A DNA stretch of 64,000 nucleotides from Trametes villosa (Eukaryota > Basidiomycota > Agaricomycetes > Polyporales > Polyporaceae): positions 8,208,001 to 8,272,000 of the forward strand of contig PUDQ02000001.1 in NCBI GenBank assembly GCA_002964805.2, read 5' to 3'. Within the stretch, counting starts at the first letter, position 1; each line of letters begins with the position of its first letter. This document shows positions 1 through 11,379 of this stretch, one piece after another. The notes below the pieces were generated by a model. The model ran no database searches and was not told the DNA's origin. It saw only the letters and a list, made by a program, of their open reading frames with translations. Made by a program: the position numbers and the translations under genes.

Positions 1-890
1 CCGCTAATTCTCGCGCGGCACATATTGCAGGACTGGCCGCCCTCGACGGATTTCAAGACGGCCTTCCCCGAGCTGTACGACGACTTTAGCCGTGCGACGC
101 CGGTGCCCAATTACGTGCGCCGAGACGGGGTGCTGAACATTGCGTCGCACTTCCCGAGCAACACAATCGCCCCTGACCTCGGTAAGTCCGCGTGAGACGG
201 GATGTTGTGATGTCGGCGTGACGACGGTTAATGTCGCGGCTATGAATAGGTCCCAAGATGTACAACGCGATGGCGTCGTTCGAGTCGCAGGGCAGCAAGG
301 GCTCGACTAGGCTGCATATGGACATGGCTGACGCGATCAACATCATGACCTACGCCTCCTCCACGCCTGATGGGCGACCGGGGTGCGCCGCTTGGGACAT
401 CTTCAGGGCGGAGGACACGAGCAAGCTGCGCAAGTTCCTCCGGAAGAAGTTCAAGGGCCAGTACCAGCACGACCCGATCCACTCGCAGCAGTTCTACCTC
501 GACTCGAGCCTCCGCCAGGAGCTCTACAAGGACCACGGCGTGATGAGCCACCGCATCTACCAGCGCCCGGGCGAAGCGGTGTTCATCCCCGCCGGGTGCG
601 CGCATCAGGTCAGTCGCGGGAGCCCTCTCTGTTCATGAGCCGTTGTCGTGTTGTCCGGCAATGCTGACGTCTGTGCGCGCGGACAGGTGTGCAACCTCGC
701 GGACTGCATCAAGGTCGCGTGCGACTTCGTCAGCCCTGAGAACATCGACCGGTGCGAGAACCTCACGCGCGAGTTCCGCGAGCAGAACCAGTCGATGGCG
801 TGGAAGGAGGACGTCCTGCAGCTGCGTACGATGATGTGGTTCGCGTGGCTCTCGTGCGTCCGCCAGGAGAAGGAGATGGCGGACGTGTAA
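1..890 (+). CDS. KDM3-like JmjC histone demethylase, 3' part
   Basis: This is the C-terminal end of a JmjC dioxygenase resembling the KDM3/JMJD1 group (Fe(II)/2-oxoglutarate histone H3K9 demethylases, nuclear). Visible exons are 31-181, 250-608 and 687-890 (stop TAA), joined by GT-AG introns; positions 1-30 look like the end of a further intron (CTAAT branch, TTGCAG acceptor). Exon 31-181 encodes DWPPSTDF and RRDGVLNIASHFP, then DLGPKMYNA. The iron-binding HxD lies in LHMDMADAIN, and the distal His in FIPAGCAHQV is created across the second intron. KVACDFVSPENI follows, as in KDM3 enzymes. The zinc-binding N-terminal half expected in KDM3 lies outside the window. The subfamily comes from recalled motifs; the JmjC fold is firm, the substrate is inferred. 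Confidence 0.85.
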
Positions 891-3800
891 GGTCTGCCGC
901 GCTTGAGTCCCGCTGTACATTGCCTCGCTGCCCCTCCGTTCTCGCCGGGACGCTTCTCTCTGACCCCCTCGCCCTTGCCCGCATGTGCATTTTGCCCCGT
1001 CTCCTTCCCCATTAGTCCCCCGCATGCCCTCTTGGATCGATCGTGCCCCGTGTTCCCCTGCTTCCGCCTTGCTATGTAATGTTCTTGTCTAGCTGATGTG
1101 CTGCGCCGTCGTCATCGTCCCCCTCTCCCCCGGTCTTGGTCCCGGAGTCCTTGCCCCGCTACGATACACCTTTGCAATGCCCCTTCCGTGTAACACATAC
1201 CGCTTGCTCGCGATCCCCGTGCTCCATGTAATTCCCTAGTAGTAGGCCCGCCCCGTCGATTCCCGTGGCAACTATCTACGTCTACGTCTATCATACGCTC
1301 GCCTGTCGGTCGCTCGGATCGGGACTGTGCATCCACAGATCATCATCGATGTGTATGGCATTCGCATAATTGTACGTCTAAATAATACACCCGCGTGGCT
1401 CTGAATTGCACGTCGATGTCGAACAGAACAGCCCGTGGCCACGCACACAATACGTACGCCCCGGGGCCTGGGGTGCGCTGCCGTAACGCTCGCGGACGCG
1501 CGCAGGCGAGCCGCATGCACTTTGGAGCACAGCGAGCGGGCGCGCGGGGCGCGACGGCGCCACGGACGTCAAGCATGCTCGGGCCACACACAGACCACAG
1601 CTGCGCCCTTCCCGCGAACTGAATGGCATCGGCGGTCACAGGAGGCGGCCGCGATTGACGATCGCGGCCCAAGCTGCCGGTAGGCCCTCGCGCGCTCCCG
1701 ACGCCGTGGCCCGCTGAGCGCTGAACCTTCGAGGCGGCGGTGGCGCCCGCGCACCGAGGCACGACAACGCGACATCGTGGGGGACGGACTGAGCTCTCGG
1801 GGCGGCGGTGGCAGGCACACGGGCGAACGGGGGCCTGCCGCGGTTGTCTGACCGCTGGCCCGGGGCGACGCAGGAAGCGCGGCGGCGACGATTCGCAGCG
1901 GCGGAGTCTAATTTCCAGCGGCGTGTACCTGTCCCCCCAGCATGCCTCAGCCCGGCACCCGAGATGATGTCGACGGCGCACCGTCCATTTGGCGCAGACG
2001 TCTCCTCGCGCCGCGCGCCGACGGATGCGGGCGTGGTAGGTTGAGGCAGGCGCGCGGGACGGTGTCGCAGGCCTCGAGGCGCACAAGTTCAGACTCCGTC
2101 CGTCTCTGGTCGGGGTTGGCACGCAGGCAGCAGCCGACGGCGTTGTGTTCTGACGCCGCTGCTTGACGTATGAGAGATGATCACAGGCTCGGCACGGACT
2201 AGAAGCGTTCGCCGGGAGACTGTGCGGGCTTTGGGCGTCGCAGCGGAGCGGTGCGCCTGCGCCGGGCAGCAGCGACTTGGACGCTCGAGGGCCGCGCGAA
2301 CCCTCGCCGCAGGCTTCGGACGCGTCTGCGCGCACTTCGTGCTCCTCTCGCGGGCTTCGTGCGACTAGGACGGGTCTAATTAACGCGTCACATGGGGCGC
2401 GGAAATTGTCCCGCGAGAGTCCCGTAGGCACAGGGTCGGGGAGCTCCTTCTGGGCTTCCCCGGCGGCCGTTCCTCGTGTCTGGCGGCATGACGGCGTCCC
2501 CCGCGGCTGGGGCACCTCGCGGGACGCGCACGCCCGGGTGTGCGGGTGGCTGCACCGCCGCTCCGAGGCGGACGGTCTGATGCACGAGCCTCGCTGCGCG
2601 GACACCCACCTGGCGGCAGCCGCACGCGGTGCCACGCTGCCTGCGGCTCGCCCGCGCTGCTGGCTTTCTGGGGCTGCGTTTTGCGAGCGTCGCGGGGGCT
2701 GGGAAGGCGGGGCGTCGTGCGCGAAGCGCCGCCAGCTCGCCGGGCGCGGGCGCGCACTTCATCCGCGGCCTGCGCCCGTGCGGCGTGCGTCCTGGCGTTC
2801 GTCACTGGGATTGTGTCAGCGAGAAGTGGCACGACGATCATCCGGATTGGGCACCGTGTGTGCGTCGACGGTGCGCGCGAGCCCTCGCCCGGAGGCCCGC
2901 TGCGCGATCATTACGAGACATCGAGCGGCTAGATATCGGCGCGGAACGCGGGGACGGTGCTTTGGTTAGATTAACGGCGGCAGAAGGGGTTGGGGTTCGT
3001 ACTATATGCGTCTGTTTGACTGCCGTGTTCGACAAAGGGGGTTTGTTCAATGAATTGGAAGAAGGCTGGCGGAGGGGATTCGACCATTGAGTGCGACGAG
3101 AACACGTAAGGCTTCCGTATGGCGTGAGAGTGCTTGACAGACAAAGACTTGAGGGGACCTGTGCATTTCGTGGAATTCGAGAACTTGACAAGCGAACAGC
3201 CGCCCACGGACCGCGAGAACATGCTGGGTTAAGGCGCATCTAAGCGGCGTGGAGGTCCTGTAGCTGCTTCGTCTGGGTCACTAACAGATCATCTCGCACG
3301 CCGAGAAGAAACACACCGTGAAACCCGCCGTCTCGTGCAGCGTAGTAACCGCCGGACACATAGGCCACCGGCGGAGCAGCCCAGCGCCGACTGTATATCT
3401 CAACTTCTCAAGACAGGATTCGACGGTGAAACGCGCCCCTCTGGCAGGAGCCGAGAACTGTTAACGGGAGGTCAGCTGTGACAACGTGCCGAGGCATTGA
3501 TGTCAAGTTACAGGGAACCTACGTGTCTTCTTCTGTCTCCTACAGCGGCGGAGCACGACTTTCAGCCCGCCCGGCATAGCGGATAGCACTGCTACTCCGC
3601 GGGGATTGGGGTCATTCCGTTCTGGCGTTGTTGGTAAGTTCAGATAGCGCAAAAATAACCCGAGCCTCGAGTTGTGCGTGCTCACCGCTACGTGATGACA
3701 GTCGCTCGCATCGAAGTGCCGCCTAGACCACTGCGGGCCAGGTTAGCGTCCGGGGCTGTTCGTCCCCAGTAAGCCTGAGTGAAGTCGAGTGGGACTGGTT

Positions 3801-4379
3801 GGAGACTCTGCAGACACACGTACGCTTTATATGCTGGGCAGCGACATAGCTCCACTCCTGCGCGGAATTATGGGAGCAGGGGGCGGGGTCGGTGTCGTTC
3901 CTCTCCAAGTTGCAGGATCCAAGCTCTCAGTTAGAGTCGCAGACGCCGGCCAGACGCTCGTCGCTGAGTCCCAATTTTTGCACCGCTTGCCATTCCAGGC
4001 CTGTTAGGCGCCCTGTGCTACTCCTGAACCACTCGATCTTCCCTCCTACGAGGCACATTCAACTGTCACTTTGTCTTACAGTCTCCGATGGAGGCGCCCC
4101 TTTCTCCGCTCTTGCCCCACGCGAATGACAACACTCACGTATTCAGACAGATACATCCTAGTAGGCAATCTGACACGCTCCCGCCACCGATGAACTAAAC
4201 AGCGACCTTAAGTCGTTTGATAACGGAGTCTGCGGAATCGAAGGCGGCGAGAATTCAGTCAAACACGACTACGGCGTCTGATGACGCGTGCGAATGTACA
4301 TGACGAAGAGTGGACATACAAGATACCAGGCAGCTCTATGAAGCTCATGACTCGGACACCGCAGCGAGTGCCGTCAAGC
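891..4379. other. Gene-poor interval
   Basis: The first 400 bases after the demethylase stop are pyrimidine-rich on the plus strand, as expected of a 3' UTR. Roughly 1430-2930 is very GC- and CpG-rich and has long open frames on both strands, including about 430 codons on the minus strand. None has a recognisable domain and all overlap each other, so they look like chance frames from few stop codons. From 2950 to 4379 composition is more even and I see no gene, tRNA or obvious repeat. Confidence 0.6.
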
Positions 4380-6196
4380 TCAGGCCTCGACGACCATGCG
4401 CGACGCACCGCCGTCTTTCGTGACGCGTCGTCTGGTTCGCGCAAGCAAGTAGCGCCGCCCGAAGCTAGCCACCAGACCGCACCCGTCGGAGTCCTTGAGC
4501 GACGAGGGGAACCTCCCCAACCCGGCTGGGGCGAGGATCACGGCCTCACCCGTCTGCAAATCCCCAAGGTCAGCTGCGCCACTTGGAAGTTAGCTCATGC
4601 CGCATACCTTCAGGCGAACGACGTGATCGAACGCGTCATAGTCGGTGAAGTCCGCCGATACGTGCTTGACGATGGCTTCCCACCACGCGGGCGACGAAAA
4701 CCGGTGGAGAATCGCGACGCTGCACAGGTCAATCAGAACCGGGGGCAGCGCGGTGGGTTCTGGACGTTGTGAGCAGCTGCCTGTGAGGCTGAAGAAGACA
4801 CGTTTCTCACCTTGAGTGCTGATGACGACCCTCATGGCGAGATGCCGCTGCTGCCGCGTCAGGGCCGTTAACGCTTTGGTCAGTCCAGACTGCCCCTTGT
4901 TCACGGACAAGTACTATTGAATCCACGCTGTCAGATCCCGTCTGTGAGGCAACACACAGTGCATGGGCGAGCGTACCTTGTGTGCCTCGTCGACGACAAG
5001 GACCTTTCCCGTGTCAACCTGCGCTCTGACAAAGAGACGCGTTATGATCTCGAAAAGGGCGCACGCGCTGCCCGCGTCCATGAAAGGATCGGAGAGATCC
5101 ACGATGGTCAGCTGCCCTTCCTTGAAGCGGCCCATCGACTGGTCCTTGTCCGTGTCGACGAAGGTCTTCAGCAGCAGCATGCGCTGCTCGAGGAAGCCGA
5201 CTTGCGGAGGGCTCAGGTCTTTCTTCGCGGCCTCAACCTTTCTCAAGAACGCAGAGTATGTGAACCTCTCGCCGAGGTCACGGAGGATGGTCTGTAGGAC
5301 TCGTTATCAGCTATGCCTCTGTTGCGAGCAGCCGGGCAGCGACACTTACTAGGATTCGCTGTATGTACAGGGGTGCATTGTCGGAGGACCCTACTGCCAT
5401 CATCGACAGAACGGCCTCGGCGTCGAGCTCCTTCTCGCTGAAGAGAAGCGGCTCCACCGTAACCGCGCTTCCTAGAGGAGCATAGGTCGCGCGCATAGTG
5501 ACCAGGGAAGACCTAGAAACATAAACCTTGATGCTCGGCGGGCGGACGCCCTCGACATCCGAGCAACCGAGCCAGGCTGCCTCGCATGGGCGCGAGCCGG
5601 TGCCGCCTTCGCCGAAGTGAAGTACAAGACCGCTGAGTGCTTTTTGCGAGACGCCGATGGGGTCGTACCCTGTGATGAGCATATTTTCGAGGAGGGTAGA
5701 AACAGTGTGAGATTTTCCAGAACCCTGCACGCCGCACACGATGGCGGAGAAGGGTGCGTTCTGCACATAGCGGATGTTCAGCGTCGTCAAGATCATTGCG
5801 CGATGAGGAAACTCACTGTGTTCACGTATAGGCGGGGGTCGCGAGGGGTATAGCTCGACCCCCGTTCACTGCGTGATCAATTCAGCAACCGAGAAATCGC
5901 AACACACTCCAGACGACAGGGGAATGATTTATTCACCGCATAGCAGTCAGGCTTCCCAGTACCCCGTACTGAGACTGTTTCTGGTTCATCCCGGCGGCGA
6001 CAAACGCGTCGCGGGCGATGAGAGGCGCCGTGATGAGCTCGTGCTCGCCAGCGGCGTCGTCAAGCGACGAGCCCAAGTTGAGGAGGGACATCTCCTGTAG
6101 ACAAACCCTATGCGTCAGCCAGATGTTCAATGGTGCACACAAATTCGGGTCACTCACGGCCGGCGCCTCTACGTCTGGCTGCGCATATGATTCCAT
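4380..6196 (-). CDS. HerA/FtsK-type P-loop ATPase, tandem copy 1
   Basis: I infer eight exons on the minus strand: 6196-6158, 6094-5937, 5868-5817, 5760-5350, 5291-4977, 4913-4811, 4759-4608 and 4553-4380, all with usable GT-AG sites, giving about 467 residues. Exon 4 holds the Walker A motif GVQGSGKSHT and exon 5 the Walker B KVLVVDEAHK. Exon 6 has MRVVISTQ, like the glutamine sensor strand of HerA/VirB4-type ATPases, followed by FHRF/LHRFSSPAWW. No nuclease or membrane segment is seen, so the substrate is unknown. The start at 6196 is chosen because it gives a short leader like that of copy 2; in-frame ATGs at 6205 and 6247 are alternatives. It is paralogous to the gene at 7203-9029, with several exons of identical length (158, 315, 103, 152 nt). 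Confidence 0.75.
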
Positions 6197-7202
6197 CCTT
6201 CTCGTCAGCATGTTCTCACCCGGCTCGAGAGGGCGGATATGACCCACGGAGAAGCATGTATCTGACGAGCCTGTGCCCGAGGACGGCGACGAGGCTCTCG
6301 TGTCGTCGCCACTGTGGGCGACCTCGTTCTATCGCACGGGCATTCAGCTCGACCCGGGATGTCCCGCAAGCCCCGGTACCTCATACCTTTATCAGGTCGA
6401 CTGCGACGTCGACGGGATCCGGAAGGCTGGTGACTGCTAAAGCGGCCATGGATACGGGCGTGGGTGGCGTCACGGGTACAGTCGAGAGGACGGGTGGGAT
6501 AGGGGAGACAGGGACCCAAAGTCGCCTGGGCCAACCTTATGAGTCGCGCAAGGGGGCTTTGCATCGAGGTGTGCTGCGGTTGGACCCGGCCCTGCAGTCC
6601 AAGGGGCGTGTATTGGACCACGCCACATGCAGACTACTTGCGGCAATCGACACAAAGGAGGCGGAAGCTCAGAATGTGCTTTGCGCGCGGCGGACAGACG
6701 TTGTCGTAGGGCCAAAGAAGGACGTCGTGCTCGGCGCGCCTGCAGCGCTGATCGGAAGGCGCGACGTACCGTTACAGGGAGGCGGTCGATGCCGTATCGC
6801 TAACTACCGCGAAGGCCTTCCGGAATGGCTTACTCTCTTCCTTCTGTGAGGAGAGCCTGCCAGCTGTGATAGGGGTCGTAAGAATAGGCTCAAGCACGAG
6901 GCAGGGAGCACTTACCGCAGCAACGAGAAGACGCAATGCTGCAGGGGAAGCGACCTACCTTGCAAATTCGGAGGCTCAAATCATGTAACCGGATGTTCAT
7001 GGTAAACGACGTTGAAAGCGGGAAACATTATACTGACCGTAATCATAGAGCACTCTAAGTGGCTGGTATCGTAAGTATCCGAGTAGCGTAATTTATGGTC
7101 AAGTTGTAGGGATATGTATGTGTGCGATGTGGAACTTGTGCATGTTGGCGATTCTGGGGTATGGTCTTGATGTGGAGGGCGCGTCGGGGAGGTCTGCCAA
7201 CC
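6197..7202. other. Spacer between ATPase paralogues
   Basis: This is the upstream region of ATPase copy 1 and the downstream region of copy 2. Open frames of up to about 240 codons exist on both strands at 6130-6850, but they overlap, lack domains and are not shared with the matching region upstream of copy 2. No repeat or RNA gene is seen. Confidence 0.5.
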
Positions 7203-9029
7203 TTATTCGTTGAGCGCCATACGTGACGCACCGCCGTCGAGGGTGACGCGTTTGCGCGTCTTAATGATGAGGTATCTCCGCCCGAAGTGAGCGACCTTCG
7301 GTTTGCCTTGGACCAACGCCCCTGTGGCCGTCTTCCGTGCCGTAGGAAACAGGCCCAGGCCGCTGGGGCATAACACGAGGGCTTGGCCAGTCTAATTCAC
7401 GCAACTCGTGACGTCAGGGCACAATCTCTGCTTATGCGGAGTCGAAGAGATCACAGACCTTCAGCTTGACGACTTGGTTGAATCCTTGCTCGTTCGAGAC
7501 GTCTACGCAGACGCGCCTCGCCACGGCGTCCCACCAGGCGGGTGAGGAGAAGCGGTGGAAGATTGCGATGCTGCATAGGTCTATCAAGACAGAGGGCACT
7601 GCGGTTGGTTCTGAAGGATGTGATCAGAACCATGTATTGGTGTATGCGAGCGCAGAAGAGGTGCATACCCTGGGTACTGATTACTACACGCATGGATAGA
7701 TGTCTCTGCTGCCGGATCAGCGAGGTGAGGGCCTTTGTGAGGCCGGAGTTTCCGTGGTTCGCAGACAGATACTAGATAGCCATTCAGGTAAGTCGAAGTT
7801 AGAAGCGTCTGCTGTGGATGTCACCTTATGTGCTTCGTCGACAACAAGCACCTTCCCGGTGTCAAGGTCCGCTCGAACGAAGAGACGTGTCACGATATCG
7901 AAGAGGGAGCATGCACTCGCGGGGTCGATGAACGGGTCGGAAAGGTCGATAATGGTCAAACGCCCCGGTTTGAACAGAGACCCTTTGCGACTCTTCGCGG
8001 GATCCACAAAAGATGCGAGCAGCGTTAGACGCTGATCAAGGGCAGCTTTCTGCTGGGGATTCATGTCCTTCTTTGCTTCATCCACTCGCCACAGGAATTC
8101 CGGATAAGTGAAGTTTTCGCCGAGCTCGCGCAGTATCGACTGTGAGTGGTTGAGCACAATAATAGCGAAGTCAAGGTGTCGAATAGACGAACCAGAACGG
8201 AGTGCATGTAGAGAGGTGCAGAGTCCGAGGAACCAATCGCCATCATGGACAAGATAGCTTGCGCGTCGAGCTCTGAGTGTGAGAACGTCAAGGGACGAAC
8301 TACAACGTCCTCCCCAAGAGGCGCATATACTTTCTTCATCGTTGATAGAGCGGATTTTGACGCGTATACTCTCACAGAAGGAGGTTCGAAGTCGTCGGTA
8401 TCGTTGGCGCAACCGAGCCAGGCTGCCTCGCAAGGTAGGGAGCCTTGACCCCCCTCGCTAAAGTGAAGGACTAGTCCAGACAGTGGCTTCTCGCACATCC
8501 CAATGGCGGAATATGCGGGAATCATCATCGACTCAAGCAGCACGGAGACCGTGTGCGATTTCCCTGAGCCCTGGACACCGCAGACCAGGGCCGAGAACGG
8601 AGCGTTCTAGAGACGACTCCATAAGAAGGCGAGACCAAGCTGAGGGAGGAGCGCTTACAGTGTTGACATAGATGCGGGGATCTTGAGGAGGCTGACTTCC
8701 AGTTTGTGGTGTTGGACTGAACAGCATAATAAACAACGCGCTCAAGAGGTATACGCGTGAAACTCTTACTGGATTGACAGGACACGACCAAGAACGCCGT
8801 ATTGCGAGCGCCCCTCTCCTATCCCGGCGCTGAGGTACGCATCTCTCGTAAACATGGGTGCAGTCAAGGCTTCATGCGTTTCGAGGGAGTCTCCGATGGT
8901 GCAGTCGTCACATAGGAGCGCCAACTCCTGCGAGTGATGGGGTTAAGCAGACTAGACGAATACCACTAGAGAATACTGGTGTACCTCGTCAGTAGAATCT
9001 GAAGATTCGCTATCCTGGAAGTCAGCCAT
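7203..9029 (-). CDS. HerA/FtsK-type P-loop ATPase, tandem copy 2
   Basis: Eight exons are inferred: 9029-8985, 8927-8770, 8716-8659, 8606-8193, 8139-7825, 7771-7669, 7610-7459 and 7391-7203, summing to 477 codons plus stop with every junction in phase. Walker A is GVQGSGKSHT in exon 4 and Walker B KVLVVDEAHK closes exon 5. Exon 6 carries a basic LIRQQRHLSMRVVISTQ stretch and exon 7 FHRFSSPAWWDAV. The acidic leader MADFQDSESSDSTDE is its own exon. The fourth intron has a weak donor (GTTCGT). The product is a soluble ASCE-class ATPase with no visible partner domain. The protein parallels copy 1 throughout but is clearly diverged, so the duplication is not recent. The cellular role is unknown; DNA translocation is only a family-level suggestion. 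Confidence 0.78.
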
Positions 9030-9436
9030 GAGCTTCCGAAGGTGTATTGATAGAAGATACCAGCAGCTCTCACACTGCTACTCAAAGGCCGCGTCCGAGT
9101 CGCTACGGGCTTAATAGCTGCGGTCGCTCTGACGGCGCCGCTGCGCGCAACGGGTATTTTTGGGGAGGTTGAAGGGAGCATTTTTGCTCTCAAATTTTCC
9201 AGTGGCGTGTTCTTCATGCTGATAGTGGGAACAGAGGATGGAGGGAGTAGAAAACCACGCGTGCTGCAGTGGCGACGCGGTGGAAGGGCAAGCGCTTGGC
9301 GCCTGGCGCGTCGCGTCTTTCGGGTCATCTGACCGCTTCTCTTTCCTCCTTCCCCTTCCTTCCCTCGCCCCGCCGGCTATAGTCTGTGTGCTGCTATCGT
9401 CTCTCATCTTGCTCGATAGCCCACAAACACCGAAGC
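9030..9436. promoter_or_regulatory. Divergent promoter, ATPase copy 2 / RRP8
   Basis: The 407 bases lie between the ATPase start codon (minus strand) and the RRP8 start codon (plus strand), so they must carry both promoters. A pyrimidine-rich stretch at about 9328-9372 precedes RRP8. No canonical TATA box is evident. Confidence 0.5.
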
Positions 9437-11012
9437 ATGTCTCTCTTTGAAGTACCAGGATGGAGCATGCCAGCTGCTCCCGTCGCCCAGCAGAGCAAGA
9501 AACGAAAACGGCCCGCGCCGAAGGAGAAGGAAGTGGACGACATCGACGAAGCGCAGAGGATGAAGGCGGCCCAGAAAAACATCGAGAAGCTTATGCAATC
9601 CCTCGGAGCTAGCGTGGACGCTTTGGACGGAGAGGACGACGAAAAGCCCAGCAAGAAAAAGCGCGCAGGGAAAGAGAAGAAGACCCAGGCAGCGGCGGCA
9701 GAGCCGGAGAGGGTGAGGGAACCGGAGCGCGCTGGAAAGAGGGAGAAGGGCGGTGAGAAAAAGGCCGCGAGCAAGGAGAGGCAGGCCGCGAAAGCCCCAA
9801 AGGCAGCCGCCGCCGTAGAGACATCCCTGGAGGAGGCAGCACCGGCGCAGAAGAAGCAAAAGGCAAAGCAAAAGGACAAGAAGGACAAGCAGAAGGCAAA
9901 ACACGCCGAACCCACCGATGTCCGCTCGGACGCGGGACCGTCGGAAGTTGCTCCTACGCACCCCGTTTCGCCGAAGGCCCGTAGCGCAGAACAGCCCACG
10001 AAGAAGTCTACAAGCAAGCCTGGTAATGCAGAGAAGGCGCATGGCCTGACCGCGCTGCAGGCTAACATGAAGAAAAGTTTGGACGGCGCTCGTTTCCGGT
10101 ATGTCTAGGGTTATGTCCGAGAATGTATCACTCACGCATCTTCTCAGCTTGATTAACGAGACGCTGTACAAGTCCGACAGCGCGAAGGCGCATGAGCTCA
10201 TGCGCTCAGATCCTGCCGTTTTCGCGGACGTATGTCGCATAGCTACCATTCTTGCCGTCTTCGCTGACCAGTTACAAATGCGTAGTATCACACAGGTTTC
10301 CGCCATCAGGTGGAATCATGGCCTACGAACCCAGTATCGCACTACATCTCAACACTATCGTCGTACCCGCCCAGGACCGTCATCGCGGACCTCGGGTGCG
10401 GTGACGCCGCTCTTGCGCGTGGCCTCGTTCCGAAGGGAATGACAGTGTTGTCGTTCGACCTGGTCTCGGATGGTGCCTATGTCGTTGAAGCAGACACCTG
10501 CGACCACGTCCCCTTGCCCGGATCCGAGAGCCCCATCGATGATTCCACCGAACACTCCGACGACAGTGCCCAGGTGGGCGAAGGACAGGTCGTAGACGTC
10601 GTGGTCTGTGCCCTCAGCCTTATGGGGACGAATTGGCCCGGGTGCATTCGTGAGGCGTGGCGGATACTGAAGCCCGAGTACGCATTTTGTCGTTTCCGCA
10701 TAACGCGCAGCATACTGACAACTTACACAGCGGCGAGCTCAAGGTCGCCGAAGTGGCGAGTCGATTTTCTAGCGTAGACGAGTTTACGTCTTTCGTCTGC
10801 TCATTCGGGTTCACGCTCAAATCCAAGGTTGGTAGTTGCCTCCCCCTCGCTGGAAGAGATCGGCTGACGCATTACGCTAGGACGAGCGGAACACGCACTT
10901 TACACTTTTTGAGTTCAAGAAGGTGCCCCGTCAGCCGAAGGGCGAGAAGGAGTGGAAGAAGCTCATGGCACGTGGCTCCATCCTGAAGCCCTGCGAGTAC
11001 AAGCGACGGTAG
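9437..11012 (+). CDS. RRP8: 25S rRNA (adenine-N1) methyltransferase Rrp8
   Basis: Rrp8 is a nucleolar SAM-dependent enzyme that makes m1A in helix 25.1 of 25S rRNA. Five exons fit: 9437-10098, 10148-10229, 10286-10677, 10731-10827 and 10881-11012, giving 454 residues. The first 200 residues are a Lys/Glu/Ala-rich low-complexity tail with nuclear and nucleolar basic clusters, variable in this family. The catalytic part follows: LINETLYKSDSAKAHELM, then YHTGFRHQVESWPTNPV (which fixes the acceptor at 10285), the SAM-binding DLGCGDA, VVVCALSLMGTNW, and GELKVAEVASRF. The end FEFKKVPR..KPCEYKRR is typical. It is divergent from ATPase copy 2. The identification is firm from motif order; only intron edges are inferred. 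Confidence 0.93.
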
Positions 11013-11379
11013 ATTTCGAAGCAACGCACATGTATACGGTATGTTTTTCGACATCCCTACCGCTCTCCTACTCACAATGACGACAGTAGGGTACCTATTG
11101 CACATCTATGCCCAGTCTTGAGTCGGTATCCAAGATACTACTCCTATCTTCGGCGCCAGGAGAGTGCGTCCCAACTCCGCTTGATGCACAAGGCATGCTT
11201 CTGTCAGATTCCAGCATGACGGCACGATGCCTGCTGTACATGGCCTCGCGTTTGACAATTCTATTGTCAGTATGTCCCTAACGTACAGTTTTACGTGAGC
11301 CATCAAGCGCGTGCTTCAGGGATTTAACTGCGAGGTTCTCTCGATGCCCCAAGCCTCAACGTATTCCCCCTCAACCACG
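11013..11379. other. Intergenic RRP8 / F-box 1
   Basis: This contains the RRP8 3' flank and the upstream region of the first F-box gene. I see no further gene or repeat. Confidence 0.5.

Noticed and set aside
1343..2635. 430-codon open frame on the minus strand
   Set aside because: It lies in the GC-rich island where all frames are long, has no domain, biased Arg/Pro/Ala composition, and overlaps other frames of similar quality.
10230..10295. Possible 10-nt microexon in RRP8
   Set aside because: It would leave a 14-nt intron. Using the acceptor at 10285 gives YHTGFRHQVESWP directly, so no microexon is needed.
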